Shown piece after piece: positions 50,678 through 62,116 of a DNA stretch of 64,000 nt; within the stretch, counting starts at the first letter, position 1, and each line of letters begins with the position of its first letter. A program made the translations under genes and the position numbers. Source of the stretch: Chaunax sp. Z400 (Eukaryota > Chordata > Actinopteri > Lophiiformes > Chaunacidae); contig CM075189.1 of assembly GCA_037577475.1 (NCBI GenBank), positions 14,542,839 through 14,606,838 of the forward strand, given 5' to 3'. The notes beneath the pieces are model-generated. The model ran no database searches, was not told the origin of the DNA, and saw only the letters and a list, made by a program, of their open reading frames with translations.

Positions 50678-51250
50678 TACGGCAGTATAAATGTGTATAT
50701 GAAAGCCTTTTGTTGCTGATGACATGCATTTGGTTATTCAGCAGAGATCAAAACAGACAAAGCTTGTGTGCAGCTCTCACCTCTGAGCTCCTGATAAACG
50801 CTCCCTAATGCATCCCCCCCCCCTTCCACTCTCATTTATGTTCATCTCTGTGTGACACAGGCTGGAAGTTTATATAAATATTCTTCCTTACAAAATCCCT
50901 TTTAATAAACAAGGCATGAGGGTAAAAAAAAAGAGGTCCTGGCAGTTCCTTAATTATGTATCGTCACTCCTTTATCTTCTCAGTCACATGGGAGGGCCTC
51001 GAACTCCTCCCCTTCACGCACTAGTGTGTCGCCTCCATCAGGAGAATTTAGCACCAGGCGCTCTGCCTCTCTCTATTATTCGATTCACAAGATGAGCAAC
51101 GTAATCATACTGCTGGCTCCTTAATCACGTTGCTGGGTCCTGCCAACAGCACAACCTCTCTGCTCCAACCATACCAGGGAACCCAGTGACTGATTGAGGC
51201 CACTGGTGGTGCTGCACCTTGTAGGTCCTCATCCTGCACTCTCCTGTCTG

Positions 51251-51283
51251 CTCTCTCTCTCTCTCGCTATCTATATATATATA
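51251..51283 (+). repeat. (CT)n and (TA)n microsatellite
   Basis: A CT run is followed directly by a short TATATA run. Confidence 0.8.
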
Positions 51284-51514
51284 ATAAGCAGTGTACCTCT
51301 GTGTGGCGGGGGACAGCAGCAATTAGAAAATGGATTTTCTCTCAGGGGAAGAAGGATTCCTAAAATGCTAAATAGATTTGTCCCACTGCTGTAAGGGAAA
51401 CTGAAATATGGAGGGATTTTAACTCACTACATAAACATGAAGTATGGGTAAATTACAGGAGAGATTTGACTTGTCTGTTGGCTGATTATTTTCATTACTG
51501 ATTAATCCGTCTGT

Positions 51515-52055
51515 TGCTTGATGATAGCATAAGCATGCTCACAATGAGAAAGTAAAGCAGGTCATGTTTGCTATGCTCAACATATTAATTTGTATTAGCA
51601 CTAAACACAAAGTTCAGGTGAGACAGATGGGAATGTCAGTATGAATTTAGTGATACACCAAAATATTTTTTGATCAAAAATTAAATGTTTGATCTGATGA
51701 ATGCCAGAAAAGTCAGGGGATCATCAAATTTGAATGTCTCACCACCAACATTTTCTATCAAAAACACAAATATCCATGTTGTAGTGATGCTGGAGTTAAA
51801 GTCAGGAATGATTAAAGTCAGTGGGATTTATTCTCTGAGAACCATACAAAATTTAGGATAATTTTTGGATAATTATAAATCAATCAAGTAGCTAGTAGTA
51901 GCTTTAACAGTATATGTCAAAAAACTGATGGCACTTACAGAAAAGTTTAAGGCTCAACAAAGTCATTGTGAGTCATCCCCTGGGGACCATGAATGTCTGA
52001 ATCAAATTTCCTAGCGAATCATCCAATAGTTGAGAAATGTCAGTCTAGACCTCTG
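51515..52055 (+). repeat. Dispersed teleost repeat, second copy
   Basis: GCATGCTCACAATGAGAAAG, TTAGCACTAAACACAAAGTT, CAGATGGGAATGTCAGTATG, AAAGTCAGGGGATCATCAAA, GGGGACCATGAATGTCTGAA and CATCCAATAGTTGAGAAATG appear in the same order as in the repeat at 44.86-45.67 kb. The middle (about 51755-51960) is diverged or inserted. Confidence 0.6.
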
Positions 52056-52945
52056 ATCTCTGGACCTGCACTGAAAGCATGGCTTATAAAGGAGTAGCAA
52101 ACATGCAATTTAAAAAAAGAGGCACAACCACAAACTATTTAGTTGCATTTTATTCATTTTTTCTAAATTTGTTTCATTTTTCTAAAATGTTTCTTTCTAA
52201 AATGGATTTTTTAGTCCTGTGTAAAAAAAAAAAAAAAATTAATAAATCAAATCGTCTCCTCTGATCTCATTACCTCCTCCTCTCAGTTTTGACTGATTCC
52301 AACAGATGGCAGTTTTAGAGTTTTCACTCATTAAGCCAGTGTTCAGGAGTCCTTCAGGGAGTTCATGGATCTGGATGGCAGTGAATGGAAATAACAAAAC
52401 TTTTTAAAAGGTTATGCAGTAAATCTTTGACGTTCACATTCTATAATGCTGATTGTAGATGCCGAATAACCGTATAACTCATTTTTAAAATATGTCTCTA
52501 ACATTTGGCAGGTAAATTTTTATGCAAAGTGAACATATGGTGAAGGCGGGAGCCCAGGATCTTTAGTTTAAGATGCTGACAGCAGACACCTCGTCCCCTT
52601 TAGTTGTCCTGTTGTCATGCTGAGCAGGCTGCAATGACACCGAGGCCAAGGGACGCCTGTGGACACTCAGCGGTGACAGAGACACAGGCAGTCCTGTCAT
52701 CCAGACACAGCCCACTGATCCTGTCCTGATAGCGTCCAGTTCAACCATGACAGGAGCCACCACCTCCGGTTAGCATGCGACTTGTCTGTCCTTTTGCTTA
52801 CCGGTGTGTTGCAAAAAGGCAGCAGAGGCACGGCTCCTCAAGGTCGACCCAAAAAACTTCAAAATTATTAGCCAGTTTTTACAACATTTCTGACACTTTT
52901 TGTCCAAGTAGCCAGCATAGCATGAGCAATGTTAGACTAAAAATT

Positions 52946-53465
52946 AGTGATGTGTAGTTCGCGAAAGAACGAATTGCCTTGCTTAAAATTGAAGTCACAA
53001 ATACAAAATTTAAGGTAATAGGTGGATATGATATACAGAAGCTGCTGCAGGCATGGTCAAATGACTGACAGCAACAAAGGCCTTTGCCTCACTATAATTT
53101 CAGTTGAAGTTATTTACTAATGAAAGAGACAGTGATCACTGCACAAAACATAATATCAATCAAATTGACTTGGACAAATAACAGGAAAGTGTTGGGAGGC
53201 CACAGAGTTAAAAAAAAACAAAAACACCCAGAAGTCCTGTGCTGAGGGCTTTAAATAATCATCTGCTCATAATGACTTTGAATAAAGGTGATATACATGC
53301 ACAGATACCAATTATAGGTCAAATATATTGCTAAATTGGGCTGAATTGTAAAAACCAGACGTGGTCCTGAATAAAGAGCCATTTGGGAGCCGAAAGAACC
53401 GGCTCTTATTGCTGAGCTGAGCCAAATCACCTGGCTCACTAAAAAGAGCCGATATTCCCATCACT
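52946..53465. mobile_element. hAT-like miniature element with target-site duplication
   Basis: The element starts AGTGATGTGTAGTTCGCGAA and ends TATTCCCATCACT, so the terminal inverted repeat is short (AGTGATG). It is flanked by ACTAAAAATT on the left (52936-52945) and ACTAAAAAGT on the right (53466-53475), a duplication of 8-10 bp as expected for hAT elements. It carries subterminal GAGCCG/CGGCTC motifs (GGAGCCGAAAGAACCGGCTC). No coding capacity is seen, so movement would have needed an outside transposase. Confidence 0.65.
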
Positions 53466-55483
53466 ACTAAAAAGTCCTTAACACAGCAGAGCACTCAGTG
53501 GAGTAAAGCCATACTGGTTTCTCCACACAGGTACGGTCATCCATAGTATTTTGATCAGGCGTGGGCTCAGGCTGTCTGAGAGGCAGAAATTTTTTTTTTT
53601 TAAAAGGCACCAGTTTCCAGAAAGTCATGATGGCGTATTGGTGGAACAGTTACACACATTGGATAAGATTCTTCTTTTCTTTTATGTAACACAGATATTA
53701 TAATAATGACATTGCTATTAAAAAACACACAGAGAAGAAAAGCATTTAGAGGCACATCTAGACCAACTAATTCTCCAGCATGTAGGGCAGCCTACATACA
53801 TGGCACCGCATCGCAATGTCTTTATTGAAAGGACACCTTAGAGAGAAGTTTACGATGTTTTCTCATGCTCACACTCGAATGACCTTGTCTGCATCACTCT
53901 ATGCTGTTTCAGTGGTTCATTCTTAGAACAGCACACCTGTTAAATGATTGGCTGTTGGTCAATTGTTGCTCACTCCATTATGAAGGAACATTAAGACAGG
54001 AATGCAGGCAATACATAACGCAGAAAGTATGCTGCAGTGGTATTTCAGCTTTCTTAAGAATTTCACTAGAAATTAAGTGGCTTTTGTTTTATGAGAAATC
54101 ACATGTTCCCTCTCCCTTTAGCACTAGTTTTCTAGAGCAGAATGTTCGTGCCAAGTCAAAACAATGCAGCTTTAGCAGGCTGATCCAAGGCTATAGCTTC
54201 ATGTGTAAAATAAAGCAGCTGTGAAACGAGAGTGGAGCTGACTGCTGGAGTCGAAATCATTTTATTTTAGTTCATGCTCTGCTTGTTCAACAGTTGTTTG
54301 TTAAATTATTATTGAACACATTTGGAGTTGACTTAAATTATATTCTTAATATCAATTTTGGTCATTTTCATTTGACGTTGGCCAAATCCTTTAAGATCGG
54401 GACATTTAAGATACAAAGTCAAATTAAATCTAATATTTTGCTTTGCCTCACACCCTTGAACAACCATCACATTTCTCAAAGCAAGCTGCGTGCTTGAAAT
54501 AATGGATTTATGGCTGAATGAGTGCATTAAGCTCATGTGTCTGATAACTGTAGCCTTCTAACCACAGCAGGAGTGTATAAGGCTGTCAGTGGTATCCAGC
54601 TAAGATGTTTGAGGCATTGATTTGCTGTATGTTTGCTGTCGATATGCGAGTAATGATGGGTTTCATTTGTATGCTTGGATGTTTCCAGGCAACGTCTTTG
54701 ATGTCAGATTTGGTGTTAAGGAGGTTTTGTTTATTCAGACCTGGTTCAGATTCCTGCTCATAGTAATTACTAAAGTCTCTAATCTGTATTTTACCGAAAA
54801 AAAGATGATACTGCTATTGCAATAAAAACATCATGCATCCACGTTTCAACAGTTTTTATAGAAAAGTATTTCTTGACATGCTCTAACAAACTGAAAGTTG
54901 AATTATTCTCACATTTTTGTGTGAGGAAATGTAAACTGTAATCATACTGCAGCACACATGCATATTTTTTCAAATGAGGTTGGAAATGTTTTTAGTTGTG
55001 TTTGTGGAAATAGCAGTGAAACATCAGGCCTCTGGATGAATGTTGATTTCTATTTTAAAGCTGCCTTTGCTGGGAGATGACCTGTTAATTTCAGTGGTGT
55101 GTGCGTGTTTCTTTTTTTGGCTGGTGAAAGCTAAAAATGTTTTTTATATGAAATGCAAACACAATAATCACTGTTTAGTCATCGTCACTGATTGTCTTCC
55201 ATCCTATATTCCAGGGCTTGTGGAGAAAGGAAACCTTTCAGTTGCTGGTCACTTCAGCTTTACTACGACTTGGAGGAACAGTCCAGCAAAAAGTAAACAA
55301 AATACAAATAAAATTTTGACTCTCTCCTAGAACTTTCAACAGGTGACCAAATGAAACACACTTAAATATAAATACTGATTTATCTGTTGGAAACATTGGG
55401 ATGATATAAGTACACAATCAACAAAACATAATAAAGGTCCAGTTGTTTTGGGGATTTTAATAAATGTTACATATTATATTGTG

Positions 55484-55502
55484 AATATATATATATATAT
55501 AT
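55484..55502. repeat. (AT)n microsatellite
   Basis: This is an uninterrupted AT run directly before a retroelement-like tail. Confidence 0.85.
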
Positions 55503-55550
55503 TGTGAATTTCCCCACTGTGGGACTAATAAAGGGATATCTTATCTTATA
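55502..55550 (+). mobile_element. Retroelement-like 3' tail
   Basis: TTGTGAATTTCCCCACTGTG then GGACTAATAAAGGGATATCT and TATCTTATA matches the TGAATTTCCCC..GGGANNAATAAAG..ATCTTATCTTA end common to dispersed fish non-LTR elements. It includes an AATAAA signal and a short terminal TATCT-type repeat. Confidence 0.55.
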
Positions 55551-56247
55551 ACTTTAAAAACGCCTACATGAACTGGCTGTAAGTGAAATCCCTTTAGTCT
55601 TGTATTGATTAATATTAATTGATCCAATGTGGCCATTTAGGATTTATTTTCAGGACACGACGACTCTCAAACCAAATTGCTGGTTGACTCCTTCAAGGTC
55701 ACTTCGAACGAAATGTCAGACTAAGCAGTGACATGTTCAGTTTAAAACTTCTCTTATTTCCACTCAGGCACTCAGTAAAATCCCCTAAAAGGTGTTCACT
55801 GTTTCACAAATCATGGGAGGTCCCATCTTTGGATTTCTCTCTCCACTAGAGCAGGAGGCAAGTTTTACACCCGGGCCGTGGTGCATCGAGCCGTTGGCCA
55901 GCTAGTTGTCATTAGGAGAATTTGCTTCTCGCTACCACACAGAGGACCAGATGTGATGCATGTCTCTTGGGTTGCCAAACACAGCGAGATGCATCATGCA
56001 CCAGGGGGAAACATCCTGGAGAGCGGCTCTATCACTGCCAAGAGGAAACGAAGCATGGCTCTCTCCAGCTTGACAGCTCTTAGCCAAAAAGCCAGCTGTT
56101 AAGAGAGGAAGTCTGAGTGCATAGAAAAGAAGTCCTCTGGTTTTTAGGCCGAGAGGGACTCCAATCTGCAAAGCTCTCATGTGAGGAGCGAGAGTGCAGA
56201 GCATTTTGTTAAAGAGGGTTCGGCTAATGCAGCAGATGTAAGGTAAG

Positions 56248-56345
56248 TAAGTTAACTTTATTTATATACCTGCTAAACTGCTAAACACAGGTTACAAAGT
56301 GCTTTAAAGCAACGGCATTAAATAAAGGGGAAATCACAAACATGG
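56248..56345. mobile_element. Retroelement-like fragment
   Basis: AACTTTATTTATATACCTGC followed by AGGTTACAAAGTGCTTTAAA and an A-rich stretch resembles the same class of dispersed repeat seen near 21.1 kb. Confidence 0.45.
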
Positions 56346-56984
56346 AGCAAAGAGCACAAGACAAGAAATAATCAAAAATACATAGAGATATATGTATAAC
56401 AGCACATATCCAAACCTAAAGCATACAGGATGTCCATTAGTTCCTGATGAAGAACTATAGGTAGCTCTGGTGAAACTGTCTCTTCATTCTAAATTAATGC
56501 ACTGGTTGCAAACTTTTCAGCCATGTTGCTAAATGTCACATTGATATTTAAATTGCTGTGGTCCAGAGTGAAGTATCTCAACAGCTTATTGGAAGTGCTA
56601 ATTAGCTAAAATATAAGAGGAATATGCCGTTTCTTGGAAAATCTGAATGATAAATTATCGTCACAACTTTTAGAGATATTGTGAGATCTAACCAGTAGCC
56701 CCAGTGGCTAATATACATACAGTACCTCTCCTGCAGGCTGCCATTCAGACTCTACCTGACAGAGATGGCAGATGAAACAAAATCCAGAATATGGTTGTCA
56801 CATCAATATTAAAAAAAGCTAGCCTGACACTATGTAATGGCTTTAATTGTAACAGCATGTCATAATTTGGTGTCACTAGCTTTTACTTACAATTCATGTC
56901 TCTGTGTGCCCTCTGGGATTCTGCCTGCAGCTGCTGTTTGTCAAAGCAGTTCAAACTAAATCTAGTTCATTCTCCCACACCAAC

Positions 56985-57026
56985 TCACACTCACACACAC
57001 ACAGACACACACACACACACACACAC
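56985..57026 (+). repeat. (CA)n microsatellite
   Basis: This is a CA run of about 40 nt with two interruptions (CT and GA). Confidence 0.9.
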
Positions 57027-57589
57027 TTCTATGGCACTAACCTTTAAATGTACGCCACTTGCTTAAAAGCCATACATAACTTTATCTATGACACTAACAT
57101 CCTGCCGAAATGCCATTGCCATCGCCTAACTGGAGGCGGTGAGGAGTGGAGCTCGATGTTATAGAATGACTTCTGATGGGAGGATCTGATTGGAGGTGGC
57201 AAGATGCCCCAGGTTGAGATGGCGAAGGGGTGGAGGTGGGTTGTGGATCTTGCCATACTGAAATGACAGCTGAATGACAGCTTGCAAATGATTGGCTAAC
57301 AGGAGAACATGACTGGTTGTGATTGGATAAGAGGAGAATGAGGAATTTAAGCCTAGAATAGCAGGAAAGTGCTTGTGATATAGCAGGAAGAAGAAACACA
57401 ATAACACTATCAGTTGTTTTCACTCACACACAATTCTCAGACACATTTTATATCGCCATAATCATAAAAGCCCCTGCCTTCAGTATAATGTACAGGTACG
57501 AAACTCAGTACACACCCGACAAAAAAGTCTCTTGGAGCAATACCGTCAAACAAACAGGAAGTCAGCCATTTTGATTTTTGATTTCTAAC

Positions 57590-57750
57590 CCTAAACCTAG
57601 CTGTAACCCTAAGCCTAACCCTAGTTGTAACCCTAACCCTAAACCTAGCTCTAACCCTAACCCTAGCTGTAGCCCTAACCCTAACCCTAGCTGTAGCCCT
57701 AACCCTAACCCTAGCTGTAACCCTAACCCTAGCTCTAACCCTAACCCTAA
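57590..57750 (+). repeat. Interstitial telomere-like array 1 (short, edge type)
   Basis: About 160 bp of CCCTAA hexamers is interrupted by GCTGTA, GCTCTA and GTTGTA variants. It contains no GCTCAA. It resembles the distal edge of array 2 (about 61740-61921), with the same junction CCCTAAATATTTCACCCACC. Confidence 0.95.
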
Positions 57751-57945
57751 ATATTTCACCCACCCTTGAAGTTTATTTTCAGACAATTTAGCATAACACT
57801 GTTATCAGGTTAGAGCTGGGCCTCTTTTCTATCATCATACATCTAATTCTCATCTAATGAAGAAAAAAGATCGGGGTGCAAAATCCGGCAGATGATAAAC
57901 TTGTCTTGCCAAATAGTGAGCCCACCCTTGAAGTTCATTTAAAAT

Positions 57946-59021
57946 AAAGTTTTTATTACACATCAAAGTTGGAAAGAATTGCATTATTGGAGGTGAAAAA
58001 AGCAATATTTTGATCATTGCATGGTATTTCAAGGTAGGATTACTCAGAAAGTAGAAAGGAAGGGTACTTCATAATAATTGTACTTGTAGTGGTACATCTC
58101 CTCTAACAGAAACAATAAGAATCATGAAGACACTATTGAAAATAAGGTTTTTATGACACATCAAATTTGGAACGAATTGCATTATTGAGGGTAAAAAAGC
58201 ATTATATTGATCGATACATGGTATTTCAATGTAACATTACTCAAAAAGTAGAAGGCAAGTATACTTCATAATGATTGTACATGTAGTCCTATATGTCCCT
58301 TAACAAAAAATATGAGTGGAATGAACATAAACCTGAAAATAAAGTTTTTATTACACATCATATTTGGAATGAATTGCATTATTGGAGGTGAAAAAAGCAA
58401 TATTTTGATCATTGCATGGTATTTCAAGGTGGGATTACTCAAAAAGTAGAAAGTAAGGGTATTTCATAATGATTGTACATGTAGTGGTAGATCTCCTCTA
58501 ACAGAAACAATAAGAATCATGAAGACACTATTGAAAATAAGGTTTTTATGACACATCAAATTTGGAAAGAATTGCATTATTGTAGGGAAAAAAAGCATTA
58601 TATTGATCGATACATGGTATTTCAAGGTAGGATTACTCAAAAAGTAGAAAGCAAGGGTACGTCATAATGATTGTACATGTAGTCCTATACGTCCTCTAAC
58701 AAAAAATAGAACAGAAACAATAAGAATCATGAACACAAAACTGGAAATAAAGTTTTTATTACACATCAAAGTTGGAATGAATTGCATTATTGGAGGTGGA
58801 AAAAAGCAATATTTTGATCATTGCATGGTATTTCAAGGTGGGATTACTCGAAAAGTGCAAAGTACAAGTACTTCATAATAATTGTACCAATAGTGGTACA
58901 TGTCCTCTAACAGGAACTATGAGAATCATGAAGACACTATTGAAAATAAGGTTTTTATGACACATCAAAGATGGAAGGAATTGCATTATTGTAGGGAAAA
59001 AAACATTATATTGATCGATAC
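57946..59021 (+). repeat. AT-rich satellite block, 3 A/B dimers
   Basis: Alternating monomers of about 198 bp are seen. Type A starts AAAGTTTTTATTACACATC (57946, 58341, 58749) and has GCATTATTGGAGGTG. Type B starts AAGGTTTTTATGACACATC (58144, 58539, 58948) and has GCATTATTGTAGGGA. The dimer period is 395 and 408 bp. The last B monomer is cut at TTGATCGATAC, where the telomere-like array begins. Confidence 0.92.
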
Positions 59022-61921
59022 AACCCTAACCCTAACCCTAGCTCTAACCCTAACCCTAGCTGTAACCCTAACCCTAGCTCTAACCCTTACCCGAGCTCTA
59101 CCCCTAACCCTAACCCTAGCTGTAACCCTAACCCTAACCCTAGCGCTAACCCTAACCCTAGCTCAAACCCTAACCCTAGCCCTAGCTCAAACCCTAACCC
59201 TAGCTCAAACCCTAACCCTAACCCTAGCTCAAACCCTAACCCTAACCCTAGCTCAAACCCTAACCCTAACCCTAGCTCAAACCCTAACCCTAACCCTAAC
59301 CCTAGCTCAAACCCTAACCCTAACCCTAGCTCAAACCCTAACCCTAACCCTAACCCTAGCTCAAACCCTAACCCTAACCCTAACCCTAGCTCAAACCCTA
59401 ACCCTAACCTTAGCTCAAACCCTAACCCTAACCCTAACCCTAGCTCTAACCCTAACCCTAACCCTAGCTCTAACCCTAACCCTAACCCTAACCCTAGCTC
59501 AAACCCTAACCCTAACCCTAGCTCAAACCCTAACCCTAGCTCAAACCCTAACCCTAACCCTAACCCTAGCTCAAACCCTAACCCTAACCCTAGCTCAAAC
59601 CCTAACCCTAACCCTAGTTCAAACCCTAACCCTAACCCTAGCTCAAACCCTAACCCTAGCTCAAACCCTAACCCTAGCTCAAACCCTAACCCTAACCCTA
59701 ACCCTAGCTCAAACCCTAACCCTAACCCTAGCTCAAACCCTAACCCTAACCCTAACCCTAGCTCTAACCCTAACCCTAACCCTAGCTCTAACCCTAACCC
59801 TAACCCTAACCCTAGCTCAAACCCTAACCCTAACCCTAGCTCAAACCCTAACCCTAGCTCAAACCCTAACCCTAACCCTAACCCTAGCTCAAACCCTAAC
59901 CCTAACCCTAGCTCAAACCCTAACCCTAACCCTAGTTCAAACCCTAACCCTAACCCTAGCTCAAACCCTAACCCTAGCTCAAACCCTAACCCTAACCCTA
60001 GCTCAAACCCTAACCCTAACCCTAACCCTAGCTCAAACCCTAACCCTAACCCTAGCTCAAACCCTAACCCTAACCCTAACCCTAGCTCAAACCCTAACCC
60101 TAACCCTAACACTAGCTCAAACCCTAACCCTAACCCTAGCTCAAACCCTAACCCTAGCTCAAACCCTAACCCTAACCCTAGCTCCAACCCTAACCCTAAC
60201 CCTTGCTCAAACCCTAACCCTAACCATAGCTCTAACCCTAGCTCAAACCCTAACCCTAACCCTAGCTCAAACCCTAACCCTAACCCTAGCTCAAACCCTA
60301 ACCCTAGCTCAAACCCTAACCCTAGCTCAAACCCTAACCCTAGCTCAAACCCTAACCCTAGCTCAAACCCTAACCCTAACCCTAGCTCAAACCCTAACCC
60401 TAACCCTAGCTGAAACCCTAACCATAGCTCAAACCCTAACCCTAACCCTAGCTCAAACCCTAACCCTAACCCTAACCCTAACCCTAGCTCAAACCCTAAC
60501 CCTAACCCTAACCCTAGCTCAAACCCTAACCCTAACCCTAACCCTAACCCTAGCTCAAACCCTAACCCTAACCCTAGCTCAAACCCTAACCCTAACCCTA
60601 GCTCAAACCCTAACCCTAACCCTAGCTCAAACCCTAACCCTAACCCTAGCTCTAACCCTAACCCTAACCCTAGCTCTAACCCTAACCCTAGCTCTAACCC
60701 TAACCCTAACCCTTGCTCTAACCCTAACCCTAACCCTAGCTCAAACCCTAACCCTAAACCTAACCCTAGCTCAAACCCTAACCCTAACCCTAGCTCAAAC
60801 CCTAACCCTAACCCTAACCCAAACCCTAAACCTAGCTCAAACCCTAACCCTAACCCGAACCCTAGCTCAAACCCTAACCCTAACCCTAGCTCTAACCCTA
60901 ACCCTAACCCTAGCTCAAACCCTAACCCTAACCCTAACTCTAGCTCAAACCCTAACCCTAACCCTAACCCTAGCTCAAACCCTAACCCTAACCCTAGCTC
61001 AAACCCTAACCCTAGCTCAAACCCTAACCCTAGCTCAAACCCTAACCCTAACCCTAGCTCAAACCCTAACCCTAGCTCAAACCCTAACCCTAGCTCAAAC
61101 CCTAACCCTAGCTCAAACCCTAACCATAGCTCAAACCCTAACCCTAACCCTAGCTCAAACCCTAACCCTAACCCTAGCTGAAACCCTAACCATAGCTCAA
61201 ACCCTAACCCTAACCCTAGCTCAAACCCTAACCCTAACCCTAACCCTAGCTCAAACCCTAACCATAGCTCAAACCCTAACCCTAACCCTAGCTCAAACCC
61301 TAACCCTAACCCTAACCCTAGCTCAAACCCTAACCCTAACCCTAGCTCAAACCCTAACCCTAACCCTAGCTCAAACCCTAACCCTAGCTCAAACCCTAAC
61401 CCTAACCCTAGCTCAAACCCTAACCCTAACCCTAGCTCAAACCCTAACCCTAGCTCAAACCCTAACCCTAACCCTAGCTCAAACCCTAACCCTAACCCTA
61501 ACCCTAGCTCAAACCCTAACCCTAACCCTAGCTCAAACCCTAACCCTAACCCTAACCCTAACCCTAACCCTAACCCTAGCTCAAACCCTAACCCTAACCC
61601 TAGCTCAAACCCTAACCCTAGCTCAAACCCTAACCCTAACCCTAGCTCAAACCCTAACCCTAACCCTAGCTCAAACCCTAACCCTAACCCTAGCTCAAAC
61701 CCTAACCCTAACCCTAGCTCAAACCCTAACCCTAACCCTAGCTCTAACCCTAACCCTAACCCTAGCTCTAACCCTAACCCTAGCTGTAACCCTAACCCTA
61801 GCTGTAACCCTAACCCTAGCTCTAGCCCTAACCCTAACCCTAGCTCTAACCCTAACCCTAGCTGTAACCCTAACCCTAACCCTAGCTGTAACCCTAACCC
61901 TAGCTCTAACCCTAACCCTAA
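59022..61921 (+). repeat. Compound telomere-like array 2 (about 2.9 kb)
   Basis: ACCCTA hexamers (TTAGGG on the other strand) in runs of mostly 2-4 are separated by single GCTCAA hexamers. Both edges carry GCTCTA and GCTGTA instead. The six-base register is kept throughout, which is why uninterrupted frames run through it on both strands (a 1020-codon + frame over 58900-61962 of Thr-Leu/Ala-Gln dipeptides, and a 956-codon minus frame). These are not genes. A 318-bp block is duplicated inside (marker AGTTCAAAC at 59616 and 59934). Confidence 0.95.
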
Positions 61922-62116
61922 ATATTTCACCCACCCTTGAAGTTTATTTTCAGACAATTTAGCATAACACTGTTATCAGGTTAGAGCTGGGCCTCTTTTC
62001 TCTCGTCATACATCTAATTCTCATCTAATGAAGAAAAAAGATCGGGGTGCAAAATCCGGCAGATGATAAACTTGTCTTGCCAAATAGTAAGCCCACCCTT
62101 GATGTTCATTTAAAAT

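Larger units (their letters stand above)
48141..57585. other. Gene-free spacer between fstl5 and the telomere-like arrays
   Basis: This is about 9.4 kb of AT-rich spacer. It carries a Tc1-type terminal-repeat hairpin (50.0 kb), related dispersed repeats (50.1-50.55 and 51.5-52.05 kb), a hAT-like miniature element (52.9-53.5 kb), microsatellites and two retroelement-like fragments (55.5 and 56.25 kb). No open frame longer than about 110 codons looks like a protein and no exon-like block was recognised. Confidence 0.75.
57751..61921 (+). repeat. Macrosatellite unit 1 (4171 bp)
   Basis: The junction ATATTTCACCCACCCTTGAA at 57751 recurs at 61922, and AAGTTTTTATTACACATC at 57947 recurs at 62118; both offsets are 4171. 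The unit consists of a 195-bp leader, six satellite monomers and telomere-like array 2. A second unit follows at once and is cut by the window end. Confidence 0.92.

Noticed and set aside
57437..57786. Frames of 63-108 codons over array 1
   Set aside because: Same cause: low-complexity translations of CCCTAA variants.
58900..61962. 1020-codon + frame and 956-codon minus frame
   Set aside because: Both are translations of the six-base telomere-like array (repeated Thr-Leu/Ala-Gln or Gly-Leu/Phe-Glu-Leu). The open frame follows from the repeat phase and there is no independent sign of a gene.
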